A DNA stretch of 64,000 nucleotides from Pseudomonadota bacterium (GTDB lineage: Bacteria > Pseudomonadota > Gammaproteobacteria > Steroidobacterales > Woeseiaceae). Shown here piece after piece: positions 46,256-56,456 of the stretch. The notes under the pieces were generated by a model that saw only the letters and a list, made by a program, of their open reading frames with translations, made no database searches and was not told the origin of the DNA. Within the stretch, counting starts at the first letter, position 1, and every line of letters begins with the position of its first letter. The stretch spans positions 1-64,000 of the forward strand of contig JAQCGO010000007.1 in assembly GCA_027618995.1 (NCBI GenBank). Direction: 5' to 3'. Position numbers and translations under genes: made by a program.

Positions 46256-46732
46256 ATGGCTGAAGAAAAGCAAAAGGGTAATGAGAAGCGGATCGCCGTT
46301 GCCAAGATTTACGTAAAGGATTTCTCATTCGAGTCGCCACAGGCGCCGAAAATTTTCAAATCCGACAAATGGTCTCCGCAAACCAATCTGAATTTGCGCA
46401 GCACGCACACCAGGGTGGATGGCGATTTGCATGAAGTGGTGCTGACCATAACCGTCAATGCCAAGGACGGCGACAAGACCATTTTCCTGGTTGAGATTCA
46501 ACAGGCCGGATTGTTCGAACTATCCGGTTATGACGACGCTGAGCGCGCAGCGATAACCGGCAGTTACTGCCCGGGAATTCTTTTCCCTTACGCGCGCGAA
46601 GCCGTTGCCAGCACCATTCAACGGGGAGGGTTTCCGGAGTTTGTGCTGCAGCCGATCAACTTTGATGCGCTGTATATGCAGTCGCAGAAGCAGGGGGCGG
46701 TAACGTTGGCCTCCACCGAGGAGAAGCACTGA
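46256..46732 (+). CDS. secB: Protein export chaperone SecB
   Basis: 158 aa tetrameric chaperone that holds preproteins unfolded for SecA. Conserved RIAVAKIYVKDFSFESPQAPKIF and the C-terminal PINFDALYMQSQKQ. Strong RBS (AGGAAAGAGAG) before ATG. The stop TGA overlaps the unusual gpsA start, keeping the gene order rhodanese-secB-gpsA. Confidence 0.96.
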   Translation: MAEEKQKGNEKRIAVAKIYVKDFSFESPQAPKIFKSDKWSPQTNLNLRSTHTRVDGDLHEVVLTITVNAKDGDKTIFLVEIQQAGLFELSGYDDAERAAITGSYCPGILFPYAREAVASTIQRGGFPEFVLQPINFDALYMQSQKQGAVTLASTEEKH

Positions 46733-47733
46733 TAGGTACGGCGCGCGCACAGGCCGTCGTCGGCGCTGGTTCCTGGGGAACCGCGCTGGCACTGCAGTTT
46801 GCGCGCAGCGGTTGCGATGTCCGGCTTTGGGGGCGCCATACGGCGCAACAGCAGCAGCTGGCCCGTGACCGTGCCAACGAGCGTTACCTGCCAGGCATCG
46901 CCTTTCCGGATAACTTGTTGCCGGTGACGAGCCTTGCGGAATGTCTAGACGGTGTCCGGGATGTTCTGGTTGCAGTACCGAACCACGGCTTGCGCGAGAC
47001 CCTGGTGGCAATTCGGCCATTCCTTGATGATCAGTCGCGCGTCTGCTGGGCAACCAAAGGATTCGAGCTGCATAGTGGCAAGCTGCCGCACCAGGTGGTT
47101 GCTGAGGAACTTGGTGCCGATCGGTACGTTGCGGTCTTGTCGGGCCCGACCTTCGCCAGGGAAGTTGGCAAACAGCTGCCGACGGCGATGACTGTTGCGG
47201 CCAACGATAGTGCGTTCGCGACCGAACTTGCCGCGGCGTTGTCCGGCAACAACTTTCGCGCCTACACCTCAGACGACATGATCGGTGTCGAGGTTGGCGG
47301 CGCCGTCAAGAACGTGCTCGCCATCGGCGCCGGCATGTCGGATGGCCTCGGCTTTGGCGCCAATGCAAGAATCGCACTGGTCACTCGTGGCCTGGTTGAG
47401 ATGACGCGCCTCGGCGTCGCCCTCGGCGGAAAAAAAGAGACTTTTATGGGCCTGGCCGGCATGGGGGACCTGGTCCTGACCTGTACCGACAATCTCTCCC
47501 GCAACCGCCGCATGGGACTCGCGCTGGCCGGCGGCAAGTCGGTCGGCGAGGCGCAGGCCGAAATTCAACAAGTCGTGGAAGGCGTCATGGCTGCGGAGGC
47601 CGTGCACGAAGTCGCCGCCAAACTCGGCCTAGAGATGCCGATTTGCCACCAGATCTATCGCATTCTCTACGAGGGCGCCCAGCCGCTCGAGGCTGTCGGC
47701 GCCCTGATGGGGCGCGAGCTCACCGCGGAATAG
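46732..47733 (+). CDS. gpsA: Glycerol-3-phosphate dehydrogenase (NAD(P)+), ATA or CTG start
   Basis: 333 aa from codon 46732. Makes sn-glycerol-3-phosphate for phospholipids. VVGAGSWGTALA (NAD motif) near residue 9, CWATKGFE, GPTFAREVG, and GVEVGGAVKNVLAIGAGM with the catalytic Lys are conserved. The frame is open from 46666 but contains no ATG, GTG or TTG before 46915, which is well past the nucleotide-binding motif. The junction reads TGATA where TGATG would be usual, and GAGGAG lies 8 nt upstream, so ATA 46732 (or CTG 46729) appears to be the start, or the base is a sequence error. Confidence 0.92.
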   Translation: MGTARAQAVVGAGSWGTALALQFARSGCDVRLWGRHTAQQQQLARDRANERYLPGIAFPDNLLPVTSLAECLDGVRDVLVAVPNHGLRETLVAIRPFLDDQSRVCWATKGFELHSGKLPHQVVAEELGADRYVAVLSGPTFAREVGKQLPTAMTVAANDSAFATELAAALSGNNFRAYTSDDMIGVEVGGAVKNVLAIGAGMSDGLGFGANARIALVTRGLVEMTRLGVALGGKKETFMGLAGMGDLVLTCTDNLSRNRRMGLALAGGKSVGEAQAEIQQVVEGVMAAEAVHEVAAKLGLEMPICHQIYRILYEGAQPLEAVGALMGRELTAE

Positions 47734-47801
47734 CCATCGCGACAGGCGTATGATCTTCCAGGCTTTACCAGACCAAAAAAACAGAAACGGGGAGATTCAT
47801 C

Positions 47802-49286
47802 ATGCACAGACGCCAGTTTTGCCGTTCAGCACTTGCGGCCAGCATCGCCACCGCTATCCCTCTGCTTCCCGGTTGCGACAGAAAAGCACCCGTAGCCATC
47901 AGCGCCGATACCAGCATCCGCGGCATCTCGCTCGATGGGGTCGAGATCGAACTTGAGAAGGCGGCCATCCGCGAGCTGGGCGAAAGCCTGACCGGCCCCG
48001 TGCTGCTGTCCGGACACTCCGAATACGATGGCGCGCGCAAAATATGGAATGGCATGCATGACAAGCGGCCGGCGTCGATTGCGCGCTGCATGAATTAGGC
48101 CGACGTCAGCAACGCGGTCACCTTTGCGCGCGAGCGCGGACTGCTGACGGCGGTGCGTGGCGGCGGACATAGCTGGCCCGGTAAGTCCGTCTGCGATGAC
48201 GGCATCATGATTGATCTGTCGTTGATGAATACGGTCAGTGCCGATCCGTCGGCGCGGCGCGCACATGCGCGTGGCGGCGCCCTGTTGAACGCGCTGGATA
48301 CCGCAGCGCTCGAACATGGCCTCATTACGACGGCGGGCGTCGTTTCGCACACCAGCGTAGGCGGTTTCACTTTGGGCGGCGGCATGGGGCGACTCAACCG
48401 CAAGTATGGTCTTGCGATCGACAATCTCAGATCGGCGGAGATTGTCACGGCTGATGGCAAGGTTCGGCGTATCAGCGCCGAGCAGGAGCCGGAGTTGTTC
48501 TGGGCAATTCGCGGCGGTGACGGCAATTTTGGCGTGGTCACCGAGTTCGAGTTCGAGCTACACCCGTTCGATCGCAATGTCCTGTCGGGCAACATCGTCT
48601 GGCCCATCGCACAGGCCAGGGATGTGCTCGAGTTTTATGCCGAGTGGTACGCGGGCCTGTCCGATGAACTCTATGTCGGCCCGGCCATGGCCACAATGCC
48701 GGACGGCACCGCCATCATCCTGATGGAGGTCGTCTACAACGGCGACCCGGCCGTCGGCGAGCGTGAAATTGAGTCTTTACGGAAGCTCGGCACGCCACTT
48801 GATGACGGCGTCAAGATGCAGGATTACATGGTGATGCAGACGCAGGAGGACGTGACTTTCGGCCACGGCGTTCGCTCCTATATCAAGAGCGGCATGGTCA
48901 GCGAAATTACACAGGGCCTGATTGACGCGATGCTTAACGCTTATACCAGCGACCCGCGGCTCGCAATGTTTACGCATACTATGGGTGGCGCTGCCAAGCG
49001 CGTCGGAGAACTTGATACGGCGTTTCCGCACCGCAATGCTGAAACGATGATCGGCGTCGGCGGCGGATGGAAAGATGCGACCGACGATGAGTCCGGCATT
49101 GCGCTGTCGCGTGAGTGGTACTCCAGGCTGGAGCCGTTCATGGGCGGCTATTATTCAAACATCGATTTTGATGGCGCGAAGGCGGCCGGAAACTATGGCC
49201 CCGCGTACCAGCGCCTGCAGGCGATCAAGACGCAGTACGATCCCGGCAACCTGTTCCGCCTGAACAGCAATATCGTGCCCGGCTAG
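47802..49286 (+). pseudogene. FAD-dependent oxidoreductase (BBE-like) interrupted by an in-frame TAG
   Basis: The 5' part (47802-48095) has a Tat-like export signal (MHRRQFCRSALAASIATAIP, lipobox LLPGC) and the start of an FAD_binding_4 domain (GPVLLSGHSEYDGARKIWN). It ends at TAG 48096-48098. The same frame continues at once with ADVSNAVTFARERGLLTAVRGGGHSWPG, the FAD-binding loop, through GVVSHTSVGGFTLGGGMGRL to a C-terminal BBE-type end (YQRLQAIKTQYDPGNLFRLN). Together this is one 494-position protein broken at one codon. The substrate is unknown; relatives oxidise sugars, alcohols or alkaloid-like compounds. Confidence 0.87.
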
Positions 49287-49287
49287 A

Positions 49288-49752
49288 TCAGATTCCGCCT
49301 TCGAAACCAAGCTGGCGCCACGCTTCGTAAACAATTATCGCGGCGGTGTTGGACATGTTGAGGCTGCGACTGCCGGCGCGCATTGGCAGCCTTATTCGTT
49401 GCTCTGCGGGCAGTGCATCAAGCAGCTCCCCGGGGAGCCCGCGCGTTTCGGGTCCGAGCAGAAAAGCATCGTGTTCCTGATAGCGAGGCGCATCGTGCCG
49501 CGTCTTGCCGCGAGTGCTGAGTGCAAACACGCGCGGCTGATGTAGCACATCGAGGCAGGCAGCAAGGGTCTTGTGTGTGCTCACTCGTGCGAACTCCCGA
49601 TAGTCGAGACCGGCGCGGCGCAGTTTTTTCTCCTCGAGATCAAACCCGAGTGGCTCGATGAGGTGCAGCGCGACCCCGGTGTTCGCACACAAACGAATGA
49701 CGTTGCCCGTGTTTGGCGGAATTTCCGGCTGGTAGAGAATCAGGCTGAACAT
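49288..49752 (-). CDS. trmL: tRNA (cytidine(34)-2'-O)-methyltransferase
   Basis: 154-aa SPOUT methyltransferase modifying the wobble base of tRNA-Leu. Starts [29 protein letters not shown] and the knot-forming [18 protein letters not shown] are diagnostic. The start MFSLIL (49752) is chosen over an ATG 6 codons upstream because it matches the family. Its stop is 1 nt from the FAD oxidase stop (tail to tail), and it is divergent from pyrD. Confidence 0.95.
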   Translation of the reverse strand: MFSLILYQPEIPPNTGNVIRLCANTGVALHLIEPLGFDLEEKKLRRAGLDYREFARVSTHKTLAACLDVLHQPRVFALSTRGKTRHDAPRYQEHDAFLLGPETRGLPGELLDALPAEQRIRLPMRAGSRSLNMSNTAAIIVYEAWRQLGFEGGI

Positions 49753-49761
49753 TGACGTAGA

Positions 49762-50709
49762 ATGCCGCATCCAATGGCCGGCTCACAAACAAATTCGCTG
49801 CACGTCGACTTCTGCGGTCTGTCGCTGAACTCGCCGATTGTGCTGCTCTCGGGTTGCGTGGGCTTCGGCGAGGAGTATACCCGCGTCAACGGTTTCTCTA
49901 ATGCCGATGTTGGCGCCGTGGTGCTGAAAGGCACGACGCTCGAACCGCGACTTGGCAATCCGGCGCCACGCGTTTACGAGACACCGATGGGTATGCTGAA
50001 TGCGATCGGCCTGCAGAATCCGGGCGTTGCCAAAGTGGTTGAAGAAATTCTTCCCGGGCTCGACTTCAGCGAAACACGTTTCATCGCCAATGTTTGCGGC
50101 TCCACCATAGACGACTACGCGGCGGTCACGCGGCGTTTCGATGATTCGCCTATCGACGCGATCGAGATCAACATCTCCTGCCCGAATATCAAGGAAGGCG
50201 GCGTGCAGTTCGGTAACGTACCTGAAATGTCGGCGCGTGTTGTCGCGGCCTGTCGCGCCCAAACGAACAAGCCCATTATCACCAAGTTATCGCCGAACCA
50301 GACCGACATTCGCGAGAACGCCCGGCTTTGTATTGAGGCGGGCACGGACGCGTTCGCGGTCGTCAACACAGTGATGGGCATGGCCATCGATGTCGAGACG
50401 CGAAAGCCGATCATCGGCAATGTACAGGGCGGCCTGTCCGGCCCGGCCATCAAGCCAATCGCGTTGTTGAAAACGAAACAGGTTTACGAAGTCGCCAGAA
50501 GTCATAACGTGCCGATCATCGGGCAGGGCGGCATCATGACAGCGAACGACGCGCTGGAGTTTCTGCTTGCGGGTGCGACGACGGTCGGCTTCGGAACGGC
50601 GCTGTTCTACGACCCGCTGGTCTGCGCCAGGATCAACGCCGGTATCGCCGATTACCTCAAGCGTCATCGCATGGCCTCCGTCAGCGAGCTGGTCGGCGCG
50701 CTGGTCTGA
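49762..50709 (+). CDS. pyrD: Dihydroorotate dehydrogenase, class 1 (1B-like)
   Basis: 315 aa. TIM-barrel FMN enzyme of pyrimidine synthesis, oxidising dihydroorotate to orotate. The catalytic loop is [12 protein letters not shown], with Cys near residue 139 as in class 1 enzymes; class 2 uses Ser. [20 protein letters not shown] and [17 protein letters not shown] match class 1B PyrD. Class 1B normally needs the PyrK electron-transfer subunit, which is not next to it. An ATG at 49774 is an alternative start. Confidence 0.88.
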   Translation: MPHPMAGSQTNSLHVDFCGLSLNSPIVLLSGCVGFGEEYTRVNGFSNADVGAVVLKGTTLEPRLGNPAPRVYETPMGMLNAIGLQNPGVAKVVEEILPGLDFSETRFIANVCGSTIDDYAAVTRRFDDSPIDAIEINISCPNIKEGGVQFGNVPEMSARVVAACRAQTNKPIITKLSPNQTDIRENARLCIEAGTDAFAVVNTVMGMAIDVETRKPIIGNVQGGLSGPAIKPIALLKTKQVYEVARSHNVPIIGQGGIMTANDALEFLLAGATTVGFGTALFYDPLVCARINAGIADYLKRHRMASVSELVGALV

Positions 50710-50713
50710 CGCA

Positions 50714-50734
50714 GTAGGCCGCCATACGGGCGAC
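50714..50734 (-). repeat. Degenerate REP-like unit
   Basis: GTAGGCCGCCATACGGGCGAC resembles the left arm of the inverted pair at 21970-21992 (17 of 21 positions by eye), lying between convergent pyrD and ntrC. No second arm accompanies it. Confidence 0.4.
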
Positions 50735-50739
50735 CGGGT

Positions 50740-52132
<1,393 letters not shown>

Positions 52133-52140
<8 letters not shown>

Positions 52141-53233
52141 GCCGGGACAGATTCAGCGGTATGCGCATGATAAAGACCGTGCGGCCCAGCCGACTCTCGA
52201 ACTCGATCATGCCACCATGCCGGCTGAGCAATTCCTGTGCCGCGGGCAGGCCAAGACCGGTGCCGTCGGGTCGACTGGTGACCAGCGGATAGAAAATCGA
52301 GTCCTGCAGTTCGATCGGAATGCCGGGACCATCGTCCTCAATTTCAATAGAGGCGATGACCCGGTGGCGGGTCTCGCCTATCGTGAAGTTCATGACGGCG
52401 CGGCTGCGCAAGGTAATCGTGCCCTGGCCGTTGAGCGCGGCAATGGCATTGCGCATCAAGTTCAGAATGGCCTGCACAATCTGATCGCGATCCAGGTCAA
52501 TCAGTGGCAACCCGGGGTCGTAGTCACGCCGGATCGTCAGGCTCCAATTGTCTTCCGCCTCGACGAGACGGACCACATACTCAAGCAGCTCATGAACATT
52601 CTGCGGCTCCTTGTTCGTTGGACCGCCCGGGCCCAGCAGGGTATTGACCAGGCCTGCCAGGCGATCGGTTTCACTGATAACAACGTCCGTGTATTCGCGC
52701 TGTTCGGCGCTCGCAAGCTGCCGTGCGAGCAGTTGTGCCGCGCCGCGAATACCGCCGAGGGGATTTTTGATTTCGTGCGCCAGCTGGCGAATCATTTGCC
52801 GTCCGGCGCCGTGCTGAATGAGAAGCGCGTTTTCGCGGGTAATCTGAATGCGGCGTGTTACGTCGGTCATTTCAACCAGCAGCGAGGCGCCGCCGCAGTC
52901 GATCGGTGACACGCGACAATCGACGATGCGGTCGCCCGAATGTGCCTCGTTCCGGCTCAGGCGCATTTCATTGGCGTAATGATCGCCGCTTTGCAGGACA
53001 CGACTGAGGATATCGCGCAGCTCCGGTTCGTCATCGACCAGTTGCAATAAGGATGAGCCGCGCGCGCGCCGCGCGCTGATGCCCAGTATATTTTCGGCGG
53101 CGGGATTAAGGCCGAGGATTAACAGGCTGGAGTCGAGCAGGATGACGCCGGAGTTCAGGCAGTCGAGAATTTTCTGTGCGTTGCTGTCGAGCGTACCGTC
53201 GTCGCCTGCGCGACGCGATCGTCGTTCCGGCGT
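52133..53233 (-). CDS. ntrB: Nitrogen regulation sensor kinase NtrB, apparent ACG start
   Basis: 366 aa from 53233. PAS domain (about 22-140, VILLDSSLLILGLNPAAENIL), H-box LAHEIKNPLGGIRGAAQ with the phospho-His, N-box LNLMRNAIAAL, G-boxes DDGPGIP and GTGLGLPAA. It phosphorylates or dephosphorylates NtrC according to PII state. Between the DUF4124 gene and the PAS domain no ATG, GTG or TTG exists in this frame. The junction reads TAACG where TAATG is usual, with AAGG about 10 nt upstream, so ACG at 53233 is the best start. The only upstream ATG (53476) would add 81 implausible Arg-rich residues. Confidence 0.88.
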
Positions 53234-53760
53234 TAGCGCTTGACCTTGTTCTGTTGCACGTAGAACCGGTTCGGCTGGCTTCGAATCATCAGCTTGCCCG
53301 TGGCATCGATCACTTCCACCTGCAGGTTGTGCACTCCCCGAGCAACTTCGTCGATCGAGAAATTCGTGCCCGACACCATGCGCTCCTCGCCATCGAAGTA
53401 GGCACGAATCTGGTGCCCGTTCTGCAGGCCCGGGCTCACACTCACGCTCACGCTCAGAACGCCCTCTATGTTCCATAGCGTTTCTTCAGCGGCGGGCGTC
53501 GTAATCGCGATGCTTTCGTAACGGAATGCCATCTCTGCGGGCGTGCCTTTGGTCGTCGGGCTCGCAGCGGGTGTGGGGCTGGAAATTCTCGCGCCGGTCG
53601 CGTGCGAGTATTCGGAAATATCGACTCGCTCAGCGCCGTCAACCGGCACATCCGAGTAGTGCACGACGCCCTCGGCATCAGTCCACTTCCATGCGGCATA
53701 GGCCAGCGCCAGGGTGGCGGCAAGCATTCCGGCAAGAATGAATATTGGACGTCTTTGCAT
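53233..53760 (-). CDS. DUF4124 domain-containing protein
   Basis: 175 aa. Signal anchor (residues 1-22) followed directly by the DUF4124 pattern YAAWKWTDAEGVVHYSDVPVDGAERV. A variable linker and a C-terminal beta-sandwich-like region (NGHQIRAYFDGEERMVSGTNFSIDEVARGVHNL) follow, looking like a carbohydrate/Ig-like fold. Function unknown; proteins like this recur between glnA and ntrB in gammaproteobacteria. Its TAA overlaps the proposed ntrB start by 1 nt. Confidence 0.88.
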   Translation of the reverse strand: MQRRPIFILAGMLAATLALAYAAWKWTDAEGVVHYSDVPVDGAERVDISEYSHATGARISSPTPAASPTTKGTPAEMAFRYESIAITTPAAEETLWNIEGVLSVSVSVSPGLQNGHQIRAYFDGEERMVSGTNFSIDEVARGVHNLQVEVIDATGKLMIRSQPNRFYVQQNKVKR

Positions 53761-53839
53761 CGGCTGAGCATAGCAAGTTACGCGGTTTCCGGGCTAGTCG
53801 CCGGGCGGCAAAATGCCGCCCGGTTCACACTTTTCGACG

Positions 53840-55249
53840 TTACAGGCTGTAATACATGTCGAATTCGACCGGATGCGTCGTCATGCGCAGGCGCGTGACG
53901 TTCTGCATCTTCAGACCAATGTAGGCGTCGATCAGGTCGTCTGAGAACACGTCGCCCGCTTTGAGGAAGTCGCGGTTCTTGTCGAGCTCCCGTAGCGCCT
54001 CGTCGAGGGAGAAACAAACCAGCTTGAGGTTCTTCTCCTCCTCCGGAGGCAGATCGTAGAGATCCTTGTCCATTGCATCGCCCGGGTGGATCTTGTTGAT
54101 GATGCCATCGAGGCCGGCCATCATCATCGCGGCAAAAGCCAGGTACGGGTTTGCCATGGAATCCGGGAAACGAACCTCTATGCGCCGACCCTTCGGGCTC
54201 GCCACATACGGAATGCGAATCGACGCCGAGCGATTGCGCGCCGAGTATGCAAGGATCGTTGGTGCCTCAAAGTGGGGCACGAGTCGCTTGTAGCTGTTGG
54301 TCGACGGATTGGTGAACGCGTTTAGCGCCTTGGCGTGCTTGACGATGCCGCCGATGTAGTACAGCGCCGTATCCGACAGGCCGGCATAACCTTCGCCCGA
54401 AAACAGGTTCTTGCCACCCTTGAACAGGGACTGGTGCACATGCATGCCGCTGCCATTGTCGCCAACGAGTGGTTTTGGCATGAAGGTCGCGGTCTTGCCG
54501 TAGGCATGCGCGACGTTGTGAATGGCGTATTTGAGAATCTGTACTTCGTCGGCCTTTTTCACCAGCGTATTGAATTTTACGCCAATTTCGCATTGTCCGG
54601 CCGTCGCGACCTCATGGTGATGCACTTCGGTTTGGACGCCCATGTCCTCAATCGCCAGGCACATGGCAGAGCGCAGGTCATGCAGTGAATCCACGGGCGG
54701 CACCGGGAAGTAGCCGCCCTTGACGCCCGGCCGGTGTCCTGTGTTGGCGCCGTCGTAGCCGCGATTCGTATTCCACGAGCCCTCCTCGGAGTCGATCTTG
54801 TGCCCGATGCGATGCATCGAGTCTTCCCAGGAGACGTGATCAAAAACGAAGAATTCATTTTCCGGACCGAAGTAGGCCGCATCGGCAATACCAGTTGACT
54901 TCAGGTACGCCTCCGCACGAGCCGCGAGCGAGCGCGGGCACCGGCCATAGCCCTGCATCGTCGCAGGCTCGATGACATTGCAGCGCAGGTTCAACGTTGT
55001 TTCTTCAAAGAAAACGTCAATGACCGCCGTGGCAGCGTCGGGCATCAGGATCATGTCGGACTCGTTGATGCCCTTCCAGCCGGCGATTGACGATCCGTCA
55101 AACATCTTGCCGTCCTCAAAAAGGTCGTCGTCGACCGTGTGCGCAGGCACCGTTACGTGGTGCTCCTTGCCGATCGAGTCGGTGAAACGGAAATCGACAA
55201 ATTTGACCTCATGTTCTTTGATAAGGCCGAGTACCTCATTGGGCTTCAT
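53840..55249 (-). CDS. glnA: Glutamine synthetase, type I
   Basis: 469 aa. Condenses ammonia and glutamate to glutamine. Key blocks: [15 protein letters not shown] at the N-terminus, [11 protein letters not shown], the [16 protein letters not shown] region, and [19 protein letters not shown]. The adenylylation Tyr is in [12 protein letters not shown] near residue 398, so GlnE control is expected. The upstream region has a sigma-54 promoter and two NtrC sites. The gene heads glnA-DUF4124-ntrB-ntrC, probably with internal promoters. Confidence 0.97.
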   Translation of the reverse strand: MKPNEVLGLIKEHEVKFVDFRFTDSIGKEHHVTVPAHTVDDDLFEDGKMFDGSSIAGWKGINESDMILMPDAATAVIDVFFEETTLNLRCNVIEPATMQGYGRCPRSLAARAEAYLKSTGIADAAYFGPENEFFVFDHVSWEDSMHRIGHKIDSEEGSWNTNRGYDGANTGHRPGVKGGYFPVPPVDSLHDLRSAMCLAIEDMGVQTEVHHHEVATAGQCEIGVKFNTLVKKADEVQILKYAIHNVAHAYGKTATFMPKPLVGDNGSGMHVHQSLFKGGKNLFSGEGYAGLSDTALYYIGGIVKHAKALNAFTNPSTNSYKRLVPHFEAPTILAYSARNRSASIRIPYVASPKGRRIEVRFPDSMANPYLAFAAMMMAGLDGIINKIHPGDAMDKDLYDLPPEEEKNLKLVCFSLDEALRELDKNRDFLKAGDVFSDDLIDAYIGLKMQNVTRLRMTTHPVEFDMYYSL

Positions 55250-55317
55250 TAATCCTTCCTCCGGTGTTCAAACACGAAAAATCGCCCGCCGGCGGCGGGG
55301 CACATGCCATGGTCTGT

Positions 55318-55333
55318 TGCAGGTTGCGTGCCA
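55318..55333 (-). promoter_or_regulatory. Sigma-54 promoter of glnA
   Basis: On the minus strand TGGCACGCAACCTGCA fits the sigma-54 consensus TGGCAC-R-N4-TTGC-W at all positions but one (C for the first T of TTGC). The invariant GG (-24) and GC (-12) are 10 bp apart as required. It lies about 68 nt upstream of the glnA ATG. Confidence 0.88.
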
Positions 55334-55395
55334 GAATGGTGCGTCATGTAACTGATTGTTTTTGCAGTTTTTCTTGGCTCTGGTCTACGGCAATA

Positions 55396-55443
55396 TGCAC
55401 CAAATCGGTGCGCCGGGTCAAATGCGTGCACCGTTTTGGTGCG
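55396..55443. promoter_or_regulatory. Two NtrC binding sites (glnA enhancer)
   Basis: TGCACCAAATCGGTGCG (55396-55412) and TGCACCGTTTTGGTGCG (55427-55443) both match the dyad TGCACC-N5-GGTGCA except the last base. Their centres are 31 bp apart, three helical turns, as in E. coli glnA. They lie about 65-110 bp upstream of the sigma-54 promoter. A weaker half-match (TGCCAGAATGGTGC) overlaps the promoter itself. Confidence 0.88.
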
Positions 55444-55514
55444 ACGTGGTCAGGGGTGCCCCTTTCGTTGATGCCCACGATATACTGCGCGGCCTTGACC
55501 ACCGTGATCGCTGC

Positions 55515-56456
55515 ATGAGCAAGAAAAAAACACGCCCCACCCTCAGTTTTCAGGACCTGATTCTGACGTTGCAGCAGTACTGGGCGGAGCGTGGCTGCGT
55601 GATCATGCAGCCCTACGACATGGCGATGGGCGCGGGCACTTTTCATCCGGCCACCTTCCTTCGCGCCATCGGTCCGGAGCCCTGGAGTGCCGCCTACGTG
55701 CAGCCGTCACGGCGGCCAACCGATGGCCGTTATGGCGACAACCCTTTTCGCCTGCAGCATTACTACCAGTATCAGGTCGCGATCAAGCCATCGCCCGACA
55801 ACCTCCAGGATTTGTACCTCGATTCGCTGCGCGTGATCGGCATCGATACCGCCGTGCATGATGTTCGCTTTGTCGAAGACAACTGGGAATCCCCCTCGCT
55901 CGGCGCGTGGGGCCTGGGCTGGGAGGTCTGGCTCAACGGCATGGAGATAACGCAGTTCACCTACTTCCAGCAGGTCGGCGGACTCGAGTGTCGGCCCGTT
56001 ACCGGCGAGATCACTTACGGGCTCGAGCGGCTTGCCATGTATCTGCAGGACGTGACCAGCATTTACGACATCGTCTGGACCGATGGTCCGCTGGGGCGCA
56101 TCACCTACGGCGACGTCTACCACCAGAACGAGGTTGAGCAATCGCGCTACAACTTCAGCGAGGCGGATGTTGACGACCTGTTTCACACGTTCGACCACGC
56201 AGAACAGGAGGGCATTCGACTTATCGAACTCGAACTCGCCCTGCCCGCGTACGAGCAAATGCTCGTTGCCTCACACACCTTCAACCTCCTGGATGCGCGC
56301 CAGGCGATTTCCGTCAGCGAGCGGCAGCGCTTTATCCTGCGCGTCCGCACCCTTGCGCGCGCCGTCGCTGAGGCGTATTACGCGAGTCGCGAGTCGCGCG
56401 GCTTCCCGATGATCGCATCGGTAGGCGGCAAGAGCGCGCAGGACGTGCAGTCATGA
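55515..56456 (+). CDS. glyQ: Glycyl-tRNA synthetase alpha subunit
   Basis: 313 aa class II synthetase catalytic subunit. Starts near [19 protein letters not shown]; conserved [39 protein letters not shown] (motif 2 region) and [11 protein letters not shown] (motif 3). The ATG at 55515 gives a family-like start; the longer in-frame ORF runs into the glnA control region. Overlaps glyS by 4 nt. The NtrC sites and the glyQ promoter share the same 265-bp gap. Confidence 0.96.
   Translation: MSKKKTRPTLSFQDLILTLQQYWAERGCVIMQPYDMAMGAGTFHPATFLRAIGPEPWSAAYVQPSRRPTDGRYGDNPFRLQHYYQYQVAIKPSPDNLQDLYLDSLRVIGIDTAVHDVRFVEDNWESPSLGAWGLGWEVWLNGMEITQFTYFQQVGGLECRPVTGEITYGLERLAMYLQDVTSIYDIVWTDGPLGRITYGDVYHQNEVEQSRYNFSEADVDDLFHTFDHAEQEGIRLIELELALPAYEQMLVASHTFNLLDARQAISVSERQRFILRVRTLARAVAEAYYASRESRGFPMIASVGGKSAQDVQS

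Noticed and set aside
53236-53476. N-terminal extension of ntrB to the ATG at 53476
   Set aside because: The extra 81 residues are Arg/Ser-rich, overlap the DUF4124 gene in another frame and do not resemble NtrB. The TAACG junction is a better start.
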